Of a stretch of 64,000 bases of DNA, positions 11,306 to 23,109 are shown piece by piece. The notes beneath the pieces are model-generated. The model worked only from the letters and a program-made list of their open reading frames with translations, made no database searches and was not told the DNA's origin. Origin of the DNA: Abelmoschus esculentus. Lineage: Eukaryota; Streptophyta; Magnoliopsida; Malvales; Malvaceae. The translations under genes and the position numbers were made by a program. The first letter of the stretch is position 1, and each line of letters begins with the position of its first letter. Where the stretch lies: the NCBI GenBank assembly GCA_035048815.1, contig JAUCBN010000023.1:1123501-1187500 (forward strand), read 5' to 3'.

Positions 11306-11526
11306 CGTATTGAATTTTGATTTTTTAAATTTAATTAATTGTGACTCTCAACATGTCAACTTAGACTAGACATGGATATAATTAATAAGGCAGGTAAAGG
11401 GAACTACAAACCAAGCCCTACATTTACGACATTCATTTAGTCAACGTAAAATATGTAAATAAACTTTTAAAATTATTGATTGGTTTTATTGTATTTTAGT
11501 TTTATTTTATTTACGATTTTATATAT

Positions 11527-12060
11527 TAGGGATGGGCAAAAAAATCGATTATCGGTTCTGGTCTCAAATTTGGTAAATTTTTAATTGATATTGGTGCTGG
11601 TGAGACTTTGACTGGATCTTGATTTTTTAGATCCGGTACCCGGTGTGTACCCAATAGGACTGAGATCAATACCAAATATCTTATATTATTTTTTTTTTGT
11701 TTTAATAGATAATATTTTTTTGTTTATTTTTTATCAAACTTTCTCTTTATATATGAATATTATGAGAGTGATTAATTTTAAAATTTTAATTTTCAAGCCT
11801 ACAATATTCTAATTTTATTATTTAATATTATTATTGGTGGTTGAATTTTTTTTCATCAATTATTTAAATTTTCTTAAGGATAAACTAATTGATCGGGTAC
11901 CCAATATTGGTACAGGTTCCTACCAGTAACGAAATCAGTTCTTAAAACTTAGATTTCGGTATAACTGAGACCGAGACTGATTCTAATTTTCAAAATCGAT
12001 AATTATCAGAACCAAAATTAATTCTAATTTGAAAGAATCGGTGGTTACCAAAATCGAGAG
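11527..12060. mobile_element. Probable non-autonomous hAT-like element, poorly bounded
   Basis: Starts AGGGATGGGCAAAAAAATCG, the style seen in plant hAT-like MITEs. It is rich in internal words such as GGGTACCCAATA, GAGACCGAGACTG and AATCGATAATTATC. The matching right terminus is not evident, so the limits are approximate. No coding capacity. Confidence 0.35.
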
Positions 12061-12064
12061 TAAT

Positions 12065-13185
12065 TTTATTTAAATCAATTGGGTATATACTCAAAGGATA
12101 TCTAAATGAAAATATAATTTTTTGACTTTGGTTCACATCAAAATCAAGCTAATTCATATGTAATATTTCCAAATTGTGTCAGAAAAAATAGGTAAATTCT
12201 TCAGATATTCACATGCAATGACATTTAATTTGGTTATCAAAAGTCTTAACCATTCTATCTGCAGAAAATATTAGACTTAGATGATATATAGACGGGTTAG
12301 GATTAATTTAATTCATATAAAATTTAAAAAGTTTTACATTAATTTTAAAATGATAATAATTAATAATTAAAATTATTTTTTTAAGTGATAATTTTTATAT
12401 TTTTATCATAATTTTATTTATCCATTTCACTCGTCCAATAATCATAGATTAATATATAATATAACCACTAATTAACTTGATTCCATCTTTATATATATGT
12501 GATAAAATCTAATTCTACAATGTAAAATTCTTTAAATTTTATATATATTTAGATTATTAAATGTATCACTTTTGATGCAGAAAAATATATTTTTTAACTT
12601 CAAAAAATATTTTCAACCACACTCATTTCAATAATAAAGGCAGTCATTTAGTCAAATCTTAATTAAAATTAGGTAGTGATTTCTTCTTTACTAAAAAAAT
12701 GTTGAAATTTCCATTATAATGGCTGTGAAATTTTAAAAATAAATATAATTATGAGAAGTATTTTAAATCTTAGTTATGTGTATTGAATGATGTTTGTCCA
12801 AAATATTGTCGTGAATATATTAAAGTTCGACGATGAAAAGTAAAAATCAATAATAAATAATATTAAAAATATATTTTTAATAATAAATTTATATACAGAT
12901 TCAATTTAATGGTCTAAAATAAAAAAATTAACAAAATAAACAAAAAGATTTTATCTCAATCAATTACGACGTCTAATCCGACCTTAATAAAAAATTATAA
13001 AAAAATAAAATACAAATACCAAAAAATGAAAAATATATATCACAAAAATAAATTTATTGATTTTGAAAACTAAAACCTTAGGATGAGCCAAGCCGGCTGG
13101 AGTAACTGAGCCATGCAACGAGTGACGACGTGAGTCTCTCCGCTTCATCCATCTGGTAACATAATAGATATAAGATAACAAAATA
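12065..13185. other. AT-rich intergenic DNA
   Basis: No gene seen. The minus frame at 12984-13181 is low-complexity and hydrophobic from AT bias; not a gene. Confidence 0.5.
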
Positions 13186-13189
13186 ATAT

Positions 13190-13352
13190 TTAAATAATTT
13201 TTTTGAATCAGCTACAGTGTTATAATGGTATCTGTTCTAAAGTATACTTTTAACCGTTAAATATAGTCATTCAATTATTATGTTGGTATTAATGGTATTC
13301 AAACCTGTGATCTTTAAGAACAATAATCGTTCTTTAACCATTGAGACAAGAT
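13190..13352 (-). mobile_element. tRNA-derived SINE-like copy
   Basis: On minus: CTTGTCTCAATGGTTAAAGA (A-box-like), GATTATTGTTCTTAAAGATC, ACAGGTTTGAATACCATT (B-box-like). This is followed by a body ending in an AT-rich tail near 13190. Same family as 11221-11305 and 43310-43437. It lies about 220 bp upstream of the MYB start and could affect that promoter. Confidence 0.55.
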
Positions 13353-13462
13353 CATTATTGTTCAAATATATTTTTACGTGCCATATGTTCTTCTTCCTCG
13401 TCAGAAGACACGTTTCCATTGGGCGGTACCAAATCCTCTTGACTTCCCCTGTCTTCTTCTCT

Positions 13463-13470
13463 ATTTATAT
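13463..13470 (+). promoter_or_regulatory. Possible TATA box of the MYB gene
   Basis: CTATTTATATC about 105 bp before the MYB ATG. Position is right; the sequence is only a moderate match. Confidence 0.35.
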
Positions 13471-13569
13471 CTTCTTTCTCCATGCAGTATCTGACTTCGG
13501 TTTCCAAGCTTTTCACATTTCGTTATTACAAGGGAAGATTTTAAGGTTGTCTTGAAGATATAGTTAGAA

Positions 13570-14802
13570 ATGGGGAAATCTCCAGGCTCAGACAACAATG
13601 GGTTGAAGAAAGGTCCATGGACTGTTGAAGAAGATCAAAAACTGATCGATTATATTCAGAAACATGGACATGGAAGATGGAGAACACTACCAAAAAATGC
13701 AGGTAAATATGTAACATCATCGAATCGAATGTTTGAATTCGTGTTTCTTTTTCGATATGTTAGTGTGGTTAAGATCGAGTTTCGATTTCTGTCGTAGGGT
13801 TGAAGAGGTGTGGAAAGAGTTGCAGGCTCCGATGGACTAATTACTTACGGCCGGATATCAGGAGGGGGAAGTTCTCACTTGAGGAAGACGAAATTATAAT
13901 ACAATTACACGGTGTCTTAGGAAACAAGTAAGTGATTATTACTAATAATACATTAAATTAAATCGAGCGATACAAAATTCGATGTTTTTAATATTTTTTA
14001 AGTATATATTAGGAATGACTTAACTATTACTTATGGGGCATGCTTTTTGTTTTTTCTCATTATTTAATCGTAGTTTCGTCCCCGACTGTGTCTGAATTCT
14101 ATCTTTTTCCTTTAAAAACTTAGGTGGTCTGCCATTGCTGCTCGGTTGCCGGGAAGAACGGATAACGAAATCAAAAACTATTGGAACACTCACATAAAAA
14201 AGAAAATATTGAGAACGGGGATCGATCCCGTGACTCATACTTCTCGACTCGATCTTCTCGAACTCTCATCGCTCCTCGGTTCATCTCTGTACAATTCTGT
14301 CCCGAATCCAACCGGTTTGATCGGGAATATCGGACCAATGTTCAACCCTAATCTCCTCAACTTAGCCAATGCTTTCATGTCGGCCCCGAACAAAAACATG
14401 AACCCTGAAAATACACAAGTACAAAACCAGGTCGAATCTTACCAGGGAAACCACTTCCAGAATCCATGGCAAATAGACGATAACGTCAATAACTATTCAA
14501 AAGGTTTCTTCCCCATGCAAAACTACGGCTACTACCCCGATTCGAATCAGTCTATCATCGCATTTTCATCCGATCAAAACCAGGCATGTTTAACCAACAA
14601 CATTCCATGCCTGAATCCCTTGGGATCGCTTCTATCGACATTGTCTTCGAGCTCGACACCGTTGAATTCGTCGTCGAACACATATGTGAACAACAATGGT
14701 ACCAGCAGCAGCATTACCGAAGACATCGAAAGAGACAGTTACTGCAGCAACATGTTGATGTTCGATGTTCATAATGGATTAAATGTCAATGGGTGCATGT
14801 AA
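13570..14802 (+). CDS. R2R3-MYB transcription factor (subgroup 11-like: MYB41/49/74/102)
   Basis: Three exons: 13570-13702, 13798-13927, 14124-14802; 313 residues. The two introns sit inside R2 and R3, as in most plant R2R3-MYB genes. R2 (about residues 14-61) starts KKGPWTVEEDQKLIDYIQKH and has its tryptophans. R3 (about 67-112) starts RRGKFSLEEDEIIIQLHGVL, with phenylalanine replacing the first tryptophan as usual, and ends RTDNEIKNYWNTHIKKKI. Directly after comes GIDPVTHTSRLDLLELSSLL, the mark of the subgroup whose members respond to drought, salt, ABA and wounding and can drive suberin synthesis. The tail is Asn/Ser-rich and ends DVHNGLNVNGCM. It acts in the nucleus as a DNA-binding regulator. 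Subgroup placement is by motif memory; the target genes are inferred from relatives. Confidence 0.93.
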
Positions 14803-16007
14803 TATTATTGAAAAAAACACAAAAGTTAGATTAAAAGTATTTATTTTTCTAATTATTTGGATTTTGACTAAGATCTGTAACATCTATGTGAAATCTTTAA
14901 ATGTTTTTTTTTGTTGAATTATTGCATTGTTTAATTTTTTTTTATTGATACAAATTTCTCAAGGGTTAAAGTTGAAATTATGCTGTTGAAATTGACATTT
15001 ACCAAAAAAAATATATTATATTTTTAAAAGCAAAGTTATATGACCATGGTGGCTAAGGCAGCAATATTATTTGCTGTTAGGTGTGCATCATTTCATTGGA
15101 CCCCAGGGCATTGCAAATTATGACCAAAATTTAAAAATAATAAATGCTGATATACATAGTTTTTTTAATAATTTAAAAACGAGATTATAATATAATATTT
15201 ATTTATATATTTTCATTTTTTATTAATATATATATCTTATAAATAAAATAATTAGACATGAATCTCTTATAATGGATATCATTTAAAATTTTTACTAGAA
15301 TCATTTGTTTTTATATATTATCATGAGGTTATTACTTTCCTTTCAAAAGACATATCTAATAAGATATACAACTAAGGATGACAATTTGATCCGTCCGTCG
15401 GGTCCTGATCCAACTCGATCGAGAAGGGGGGTATTTAAAAAATCGAGTTCGGGTCGGGTTGTGGCGGGATCGGGTTTAGGGTAAAATTCTCCGACCGAGT
15501 ATATTTATATATATTTATATTTTTATATATAATATTTAATATTTTATTATTTTTTTGGATCGAGTCGGGTTTATTCAGATTTTTTATTAAAATATCAGGG
15601 TCAAATCGGGTCGAGTTAAAGATAAAAAATATTAAAACTAAATCGAAAGACTTAAGTTTTGAATCAAGATTGAGCGGCCAAAAAATCGACCTGATCCGTT
15701 ACCATCTCTATGTAAAATGCTACCGATTATAAATTTCGTGACCCTCTCTTTTCTTTTATAACGTGAGACTAATGCCCCCTCCTCTTATCAAATATAACAA
15801 TACACATAGGTTAATCTTCTTTTATTTTGTTTAATATTTATTTATTACTTAGAATAAGAAAATAAGAAAAAGTAGTTAATTTTTTAACCTCTTTATGCAA
15901 TAATTTTCCCTTAAAGATTAAGTTCCTAAAAGGTCACTAAGCTATGCCATAAAAACATTAATTTGATTAATAGTATAAAATGATAAAAGATAATTTTATT
16001 CGAGGCT
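14803..16007. other. Intergenic DNA between MYB and TRM5
   Basis: AT-rich DNA containing the hAT-like element at about 15374-15715. No other gene seen. Confidence 0.5.
15374..15715. mobile_element. Non-autonomous hAT-like element (MITE)
   Basis: Left end AGGATGACAATTTGATCCGT; the right end reads CCTGATCCGTTACCATCTCT, whose reverse complement AGAGATGGTAACGGATCAGG resembles the left end. The body has repeated GGGTCGGGTTG/CGGGATCGGGTTT words and poly-AT. No coding capacity. Of the same general kind as 47311-47772 and 55057-55569. Confidence 0.45.
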
Positions 16008-16076
16008 TTGTTTTGCTTCGTTAAACCTCTTATCCCCTGTTCTCCCTCAAACCTGAAAAAGCTCAGTCCACCAAAA

Positions 16077-19000
16077 ATGGCGGCAATAAGGCTTCAGCAT
16101 CTCAAACCAAACTCTCTTCTTCCTTTCACAAACTTCACCTTCAAACACTCCTTTTCCTCTCTTCCAAAAGTCTCAATTCTTTCCCTCTTACATCCCACCC
16201 AAAACCAGATCAAAACCCAAATTTTCTCTTATGGCCCTTCTCTTCACAAAGGCAAAATCCCACTCGTGATCCCTTCTCGAATCCAGAATCAAACAACCCA
16301 TCAATCAGAAATGGAAGAAGGCAATAACCCCATTTTCGATGAGCAGAAATTCACTAGAGTTTTCCATCTTGCTGCTCTTCGTGTCCCTGCAAATGATTGC
16401 TTCTCCCTCGAAAACCGTCTCAGGGGTCACCTCTTGAATTGGCCGAGGGTTAAGAACATTGCCAGAGTTCCGGGGGATGAGATTGATGAAGAAATGATGA
16501 CCCTTTTTGATAAAAGGAGAGATGATGAAGAAAGCGGTGAAGAAGAAGATGGGGAGTTTGTGTCTCTGGTTTTGTACAGGGAGAAGTTGGTGAAGGAGTT
16601 CAATTACAGGGGGTTTGTAAAGTTTAAGAATTTGGCTAAGATTTCCCGGCCGGGGAAGAGGAAAAAGAAGGAAAGAAAAGGAGATGGGGAAAGGAATGAA
16701 AATGAGAGGAAAGAGTTCTGTGTGGTGGAAGTTTTGGAGGAAAAAGAGGGAGAGGAGGAAATGAAAGGGTTGTTAGGAGAGGACTTTGAAGGAGGGAGGA
16801 AATGGAAGGGTTCAACAAGATTGTTGCTTTTGGATGAAAGGTATGGGGATAAAGGCTTTGAAGAGCTGCCTCAAGCAATTAAGGTAGTACTTCGGATGCT
16901 AATTTTTCTTTTGAATGTTATAATGTGTATATAAAAGACTAGAGAGATGAAATTTAGCTTAAGAATTAGTCCTAAAATGCTTTGATGATCTAGTGAGTTT
17001 AATTGGAAAATTTATAATGTTATAATGTTTTGTGCATAATAGGTTTTGAATGTGTTATAAAAGACTGGGAAGATGAAATTTAGCTTAAGCTTTAGTTCTA
17101 AAATGCTTTGATGCTGTAGTGAGTTAAATTGGAGAATTTTCAATTTATTTGATGTATGCGTGGACTGTAAGTACTTTTAACTTGGATGCTTTAGTTGTTT
17201 CCCTCTTTTCTATGGTTTGATTTCTATTAAGACAGATTGTTCACGTTTGTGCACATCTGAAATGCCATCCCCCTCATTTTCAGGCTGTGTTGGTTGAAGA
17301 AACCAGAGAGAATAGTTCCTCGACTATAGAGCTTGTGAGATGTAAGCTGACTTTGTTCTATGATTATTGGCAGATGAATGAGGTACATCGCACGAAAGCA
17401 TCATAATTGTGTTTGTTCTATGATTTTAAATTTTGTCATGAAAATGCCTGCATATTCTATTCTATTACATACAAGGGAACAAAACTGTAGCCTACTTTCA
17501 CTTTCCAATGAGAACTAACCAGCAAAGAGGGAAGACAATTAAGGGGAAACATTGAAAGTAGGTTGCAGTTTTTTTTTCTTTTGATCCCACCTCTAACTAT
17601 AACTAATCAGAGTCAGATATCAATGTTTGCAACATCAATGGGGACTCTAAATCTTATGCATTCCTTGCAGATCTTGGAGACCCTGTTACCAGAGGGCATG
17701 ATTATCCCTTCAGCATTTGAGACAGTCGGTCATATTGCACACTTGAACCTGAAAGATGAACATCTACCATACAAGAACGTTATAGCTAAGGTGCCTATTA
17801 TAGAAATTAGTATATTTCACATACTGAAGATACAACTCTACAACTTTGAAGGTGAACTCATCATTTATCTTCTGACAGGATATATGGTTGTTTTCCACTT
17901 TCATCAGGTGGTTCTGGACAAAAACAAGCCAAAAATACAAACTGTTGTAAATAAGATTGACGTTATTCAAAATGACTACCGAACAATGCAGCTTGAGGTG
18001 TTAGCTGGGAATCACTCCTTGGTGACTACAGTAGTTGAGAATGGACTGCGATTTCGTGTTGATTTAGCAAAAGTGTATGCGTTGCTTTCATCAAAACAAT
18101 AAGATAGTTAACTTAGGTGACAAGGTATTCATGTTCCTCTTTTCCCCTTTTATGCAGGTATTGGAACTCAAGGCTTGGAACTGAGAGGCAGAGGCTTCTG
18201 AGTGGCTTCAATCGCAATGATGTCATATGTATGCTTTCAACTTTACATTGTTTGGCATTATTTGTTACAAATACTCATTGTTATGATCGCCATAAGAGTC
18301 TTTAATGTCCACAAATTTTGTACTGGTTATAATTTTTATAAATATTTATATTAAGACACATGTCTCAACTCTTCATTCTTTTTATAATTTACAGGTGATG
18401 TATTCTCTGGGGTTGGTCCAATTGCTCTTTCTGCCGCTAAGATAGTGAAACGTGTTTATGCTAATGATTTGAACCCTTTTGCGGTTGAATATCTTGAAAG
18501 AAATAGTGTCCTCAACAAACTTGAGAGGAAGATTAAGGTAAAGTTATGCTAGTGGATTTAGTTAACTGAAGGAATATCAATATACTATATTTAATTCTTT
18601 GAACAATGCTTTATGGAAAACACTTCACAGGTCGCCTAGAAACTACTAATCTTCTAACTGATAGGTTTAGAGGCCATGTCTGAATAAAATATAAAATAAT
18701 AAACGGAACTGAAACAGTGGTTATCTGTGATGTGACCTTGAGCCTAGTAACATATATACACACCATTTTGCGAGTTAATGGAATCATATTCCTCACATTA
18801 AGGATGTTTTATGTTGTTCTCTAGATCTTTAACATGGATGGGAGAAGGTTCATCAATGCTATGTTTTCTAGTGAGAAAGCTCATTCCATCACACATATAG
18901 TTATGAATTTGCCGAAAGATGCTGCAGAATTTCTAGGTAAGACGGTGCATTTGCTGTTCTCGAGTGATTATCTTTACTGTACTTTATAGCTTGTGAACTG

Positions 19001-19597
19001 CTTACCTTATTTTGTTATTTCTAATTGTTTTCCATAAGCTGTTGTAACTTTCTTTGGGTTGCATGTTAAAGATCAACTAGTTGATCATGGTTGTCTGACA
19101 AACAATGTTCTCCAGGACCATGTTTGGCACAGGGATAGAAAGTTTTTGTTAAAAGTATCTTCAGCTTCTGAATTCATGGTGACTGAACTTTAATTGCTTT
19201 CTATGTTATGGCCTTGACAAACAGATGCATTCAGGGGAGTATACAAAGATCAACCTAGAGATAAAGAATTCAACTTCCCAATGATCCACGTTTATGGATT
19301 TTCTAAAGCTCGAGATCCCGAGTTTGATTTTCACGAGGTCTGGTGCCAAAATCCCATTATATTCGTATGTCCATTTGACCAGTTATAGTTTATTTGCCAT
19401 TTTTTTCCTGTATCTTCATTTCATATTGATTTTCATGTTCCTTGCTAATGCAGCGGATACGAATCGCCTTGCAAGAAGTTGCGGTTAATGTGGATATGCG
19501 TAGAGTTCGCCTTGTTGCACCCGGAAAACACATGCTGTGTGCATCTTTTATCCTTCCCAAGAGTGTAGCTTTTGCAGAATGTAGTTCAAATGTGTAA
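16077..19597 (+). CDS. TRM5: tRNA (guanine37-N1)-methyltransferase, TRM5/Met-10 family
   Basis: Nine exons: 16077-16883, 17284-17382, 17671-17790, 17908-18074, 18158-18228, 18395-18537, 18825-18936, 19225-19337, 19454-19597; 591 residues, all phases consistent. Family enzymes use S-adenosylmethionine to methylate N1 of G37 next to the anticodon, which prevents frameshifting. Visible marks: FETVGHIAHLNLKDEHLPYK (about 329-348), the SAM-binding motif CDVFSGVGPIALSAAKIVKR followed by NDLNPFAVEYLERN, the NLPKDA catalytic loop, and a C-terminal LVAPGKHMLCASF. The first 80 residues are basic and Ser/Pro-rich with few acids, like an organelle transit peptide. An internal MEEGNNPIFDEQKF could give a cytosolic form, as in dual-targeted enzymes. 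An in-frame ATG at 16008 adds 23 residues. An acidic/basic low-complexity insert lies at about 140-260. Confidence 0.93.
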
Positions 19598-20191
19598 AGA
19601 GATTGATTTGTAAAACTGAGAATTTCATATCAAATTTTATATAATAAATACTTATTCATTTCTGTGTCAAATATAGTTATATTCACTAAGTTAAATATAT
19701 AATTTTAGAAGTCTCCAACCAAAAGAGAAGGGCACAGAACACTGAAAACACCTAAACAAAAGAAAATTTCATGTTTCACAGCCCTGTTATACATATTTTC
19801 AGGGGTCCTTGTTTTGGATGGATCAGATTAAACCAACACAACACTCTGAAACCATTCTGTTGAGAGATCCTGTTCCTCCCTAAAATCCTCAAAGTACCAA
19901 AGACTGTTTTTTCTTTAACTATGTTGGGCAAGCAGGTAATAAAAACTTGGAAAAGGAGTCATGTAGGGAGAAAGATAACAGCAAAGAGAAACAAAATCTC
20001 AGTTCAGATTGCTGAGATCTGAGTAATTATTATTGTTTTTATATGCATATATATACACATATATGACTGTGGTCCATATAATTTATGACCCTTTTATTTA
20101 TTTATGGAAAGGTGACTGAAATGAGAGAAAAAATGGATCTTTTGATCTTTGCTAAGAGCTTCTTTGTTTCTTTTTTCAACCTTAAAGAGTA
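19598..20191. other. TRM5 3' flank and intergenic DNA
   Basis: No further gene seen. Ends at the target-site duplication of the LTR element. Confidence 0.5.
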
Positions 20192-20196
20192 AGCCC

Positions 20197-21329
20197 TGTA
20201 ATCACTCATTTTTTATTAAATTTTAACATTTGTAGTATTATTGTAGTAGTAATATTATTAATAAAAATAGAAGAAAAAATGAAAAGAAATGAAAAGAGAA
20301 AGAAGAAGAAGAAAGAAAGAAAAGGAAGAATGATGTGGGATTGGAATCCCACATTGGTGGGAAACATGACCTTCCCCTCTCCAAGTGCCTATAAAAGGAG
20401 GTGAAGGGGGGCCTTTTGAAGAGGTGGAACCAATTGGGTGAGGGTAGTATCTTATGATCCTAATTTGAGAGTTTAGCTCTCCCCAAATTTTGGGTGGTTT
20501 GATCGAGTCTTATTTTTAGGATTCGATCTAGTTAAAATTTTGAAGGGGTCGTGGTAGATCTTGGTGGGGAGTTTATTGGGGTTAGCTATTTGAATTTTTA
20601 GGTATAATTTCTATCTTTGTATTTTTAATATTTTTAATGAAATATGATTGTTTATTATTAGATTTTAATTTATGTTTTAGATTAATATTTATAGTTGTTT
20701 TAATTTATGTTGTAGATTAATATTAATTTATGTTTATGTTTTAGATTAATATTTATGTATGTTTTAATTTATGTTTTTAAATTAATCTTTTATTTGTTAG
20801 ATTAATATTTATGTTTTCATGTATTTTCATGTAATATTTTTAATTTATTTGTCATATTTAAGATTGCATGTTTATCTTAATTAATTAATGCGGGCCCCTA
20901 AATTCGGTCGTAAGCGAGGCCAACTTCAGTGTAGTGGTGGTGGTTCGGACGCTTACCTTCGGTTTTAGGTGCTTTAAAATAAATACGCACATTTAATTAA
21001 AAATTAATTCGATCGTTAAATTAGTCCGGAAAATTTAATATTAATGAAGCGATAATTAAATAAAGTACCAATTTTTGGGCGGTGTGGGGGTGCTAATCCT
21101 TTCCCATCCGTAACCGACTCCCGAACCCCAATTTTTAAATCTCTGGTTTTATGGTGTCCGGTCTACCTAAACGGCCGGTGGCGACTCCAATTTTTCTAAA
21201 ATCATATTTTAGCCGAAAACCCCACGTGGAAGACATTAATTTCAAAATGACACATCGAAAAATGTTTTTCAACTCAGAAAATGAATTTTTCAGCGAACCA
21301 CTTATTCGTGGATTTTTTAGATCGCTACA
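20197..21329 (+). repeat. 5' LTR (1,133 bp)
   Basis: Starts TG and ends CA. Contains a long purine-rich stretch (about 20267-20335), a small palindrome (TGTGGGATTGGAATCCCACA) and a TATA box. About 98.4% identical to the 3' LTR: I count 18 substitutions and one 1-bp indel. Confidence 0.95.
20346..20397 (+). promoter_or_regulatory. LTR promoter: USE-like element plus TATA box
   Basis: ATCCCACATTG (20346-20356) matches 9 of 11 positions of the plant snRNA upstream sequence element (RTCCCACATCG). TATAAAAG starts at 20390, leaving a 33-bp gap. The same arrangement is kept in the right LTR (27779-27789 and 27823-27830). The TATA box is a credible start signal for element transcription; the USE role is inference. 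Confidence 0.55.
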
Positions 21330-23109
21330 GATGGCGACTCCGTTGGGGAAAAAATTTTGTTTTTCAAAAACAAAAAGTGAGTCGAGCTTTTAAATGATTA
21401 CCGCTTTACTAATATTAGAGATTCCGGGCTAAAGTGACGATTAAATTAAGATTCAATTAAATTTGCGCTTTTATTTTTCCGCATTTAAAATTGACATCTA
21501 AACCCGTCCTTCTAAGTGGGGGGAAAAGGCTAATGCTTTCGTGGAGATATCGTTCTCCCGTGTAGGCCCTAGCCGAAGTACCTTCGGGGCTCCACTACCT
21601 TATGCTCTCGTAAGGATATCGTTCCTTCGTATGGGCATAAGCGAACGGGTCCCCCTGAATTGAACTCGGTCAAGATGAGCCTATAATGGGTGATGATCGG
21701 GGGCCTTGCTACTCTTAGTAGAGGATAGCTCGGACAATTCGGGTCCCCTTTTAGCACCAACATTGCATGTAGAGAATTAGATTACCCACCCCACTAGAGC
21801 CATGCGGATACCCTAAGTGAACTAGACAGAATATCTAGGACTGGGTTTACTTTTACGCACATCGTGTTTTTGTTTTTGCATGCATCATCACATTTTGCAT
21901 TGCATTAAGAGGTATTGATTCGAGTGGTTCATCTTACATAGGAAACTTTCACCATGGAAAGGAGGTATCTAAAAACCTCAATCCTAGTGTTAGAAATCGA
22001 TCAGATACACCGATTAAAGAATGAGTTTCTGTCACAATCAATCAGACCCCTTACTCCTGTTAAAGGACGAGCGAAGAGCCTGAGACAATAGTCTACCGAA
22101 CGTCAATACCATGTAGTGATCATGTCTTTATTCGGGTCTACATCAGAATGTCAGTCTGGGATTCCAAGCCAACATGAAGGATGTAACAGAAACCAAATTT
22201 TGATAAATTGTTTATTAGAGACATAGAACCGATATCATCTCATTGTCTAAAGGTCGAATTAGAATCAGACATCAGTCTACCAAGAACAGGTAACAACTAT
22301 ACATTTCGTCTGAGTCTACAACATAATGACCACCGGGTATTCTAGACAGATGTGAAAGATGTAACAGAAAACCTCAAAGAGTCTAACAATGGAAAGGTTG
22401 GTCGAAGGTGTAGAACTAGTACCATTACCATTCTCCATCTTGGGTTCGAATCAGAGTCAGATATCGAACGTCGGGTTAATAAGGTAATAAATTGAATTTT
22501 TAAGGGCATCAATGAAGAAATAATTTTTATCAGACTGCAAGAACAAGAACAAGAGATCAGTATATTACTGACCTATTTTACAAGGATCAAGATCACCATT
22601 CAGGATTATCAAAGATGATTTAGAACTTTGGGAGAAGCATTAACAGAAAAGAACTGTTACTAGAAGCACCGACACTGCAAGATTGCTTAGGTAATATTTG
22701 ATTAAGACCGTTGCTAGACAATCTCGAAGACCAAAGTTTAAAGGGGTAGTCAGAAACAACCAGATCAACTGAGAAGCCCGAAGCTCGTGACATAACGGAG
22801 ATTCCTTGGTCAAGCAAGCAACTTAGGGCCATAGGGAATAAGAATTAGGGCTAGTACTTGTGTATAGGATTAGTTTCCCCTAATTTTGTAATGGATCCTC
22901 TATTTCCCGTGAAAGTAATCCAGTATGGTGATTACCAACAGGGGTCAATACCTTTAACTCGCATATATTTTGCATCATTGGCATCCGCATATGCATCATA
23001 CATGCATTTAACCATTTTGACATCATCTAACTATGTGCATATTATGATAGCGCATTTTAAAACACTAGCCACACTGCATTATAATTTCACATACTATCGA
23101 AAGAAAAGA
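21330..23109 (+). other. Retrotransposon 5' leader with primer-binding site
   Basis: TGGCGACTCCGTTGGGG at 21332-21348, just past the LTR, has the form of a primer-binding site (starts TGG, complement of a tRNA CCA end); I do not assign the tRNA. The rest is untranslated leader with small inverted words around 21540-21640 (for example CCGAAGTACCTTCGG). An open frame reaches back to 22858 but has no gag features before 23110. Confidence 0.7.

Noticed and set aside
21151..21393. Open frames of 66-80 codons at the end of each LTR (also 28583-28783)
   Set aside because: They span the LTR/leader border, stay open by chance and are copies of each other through the LTR.
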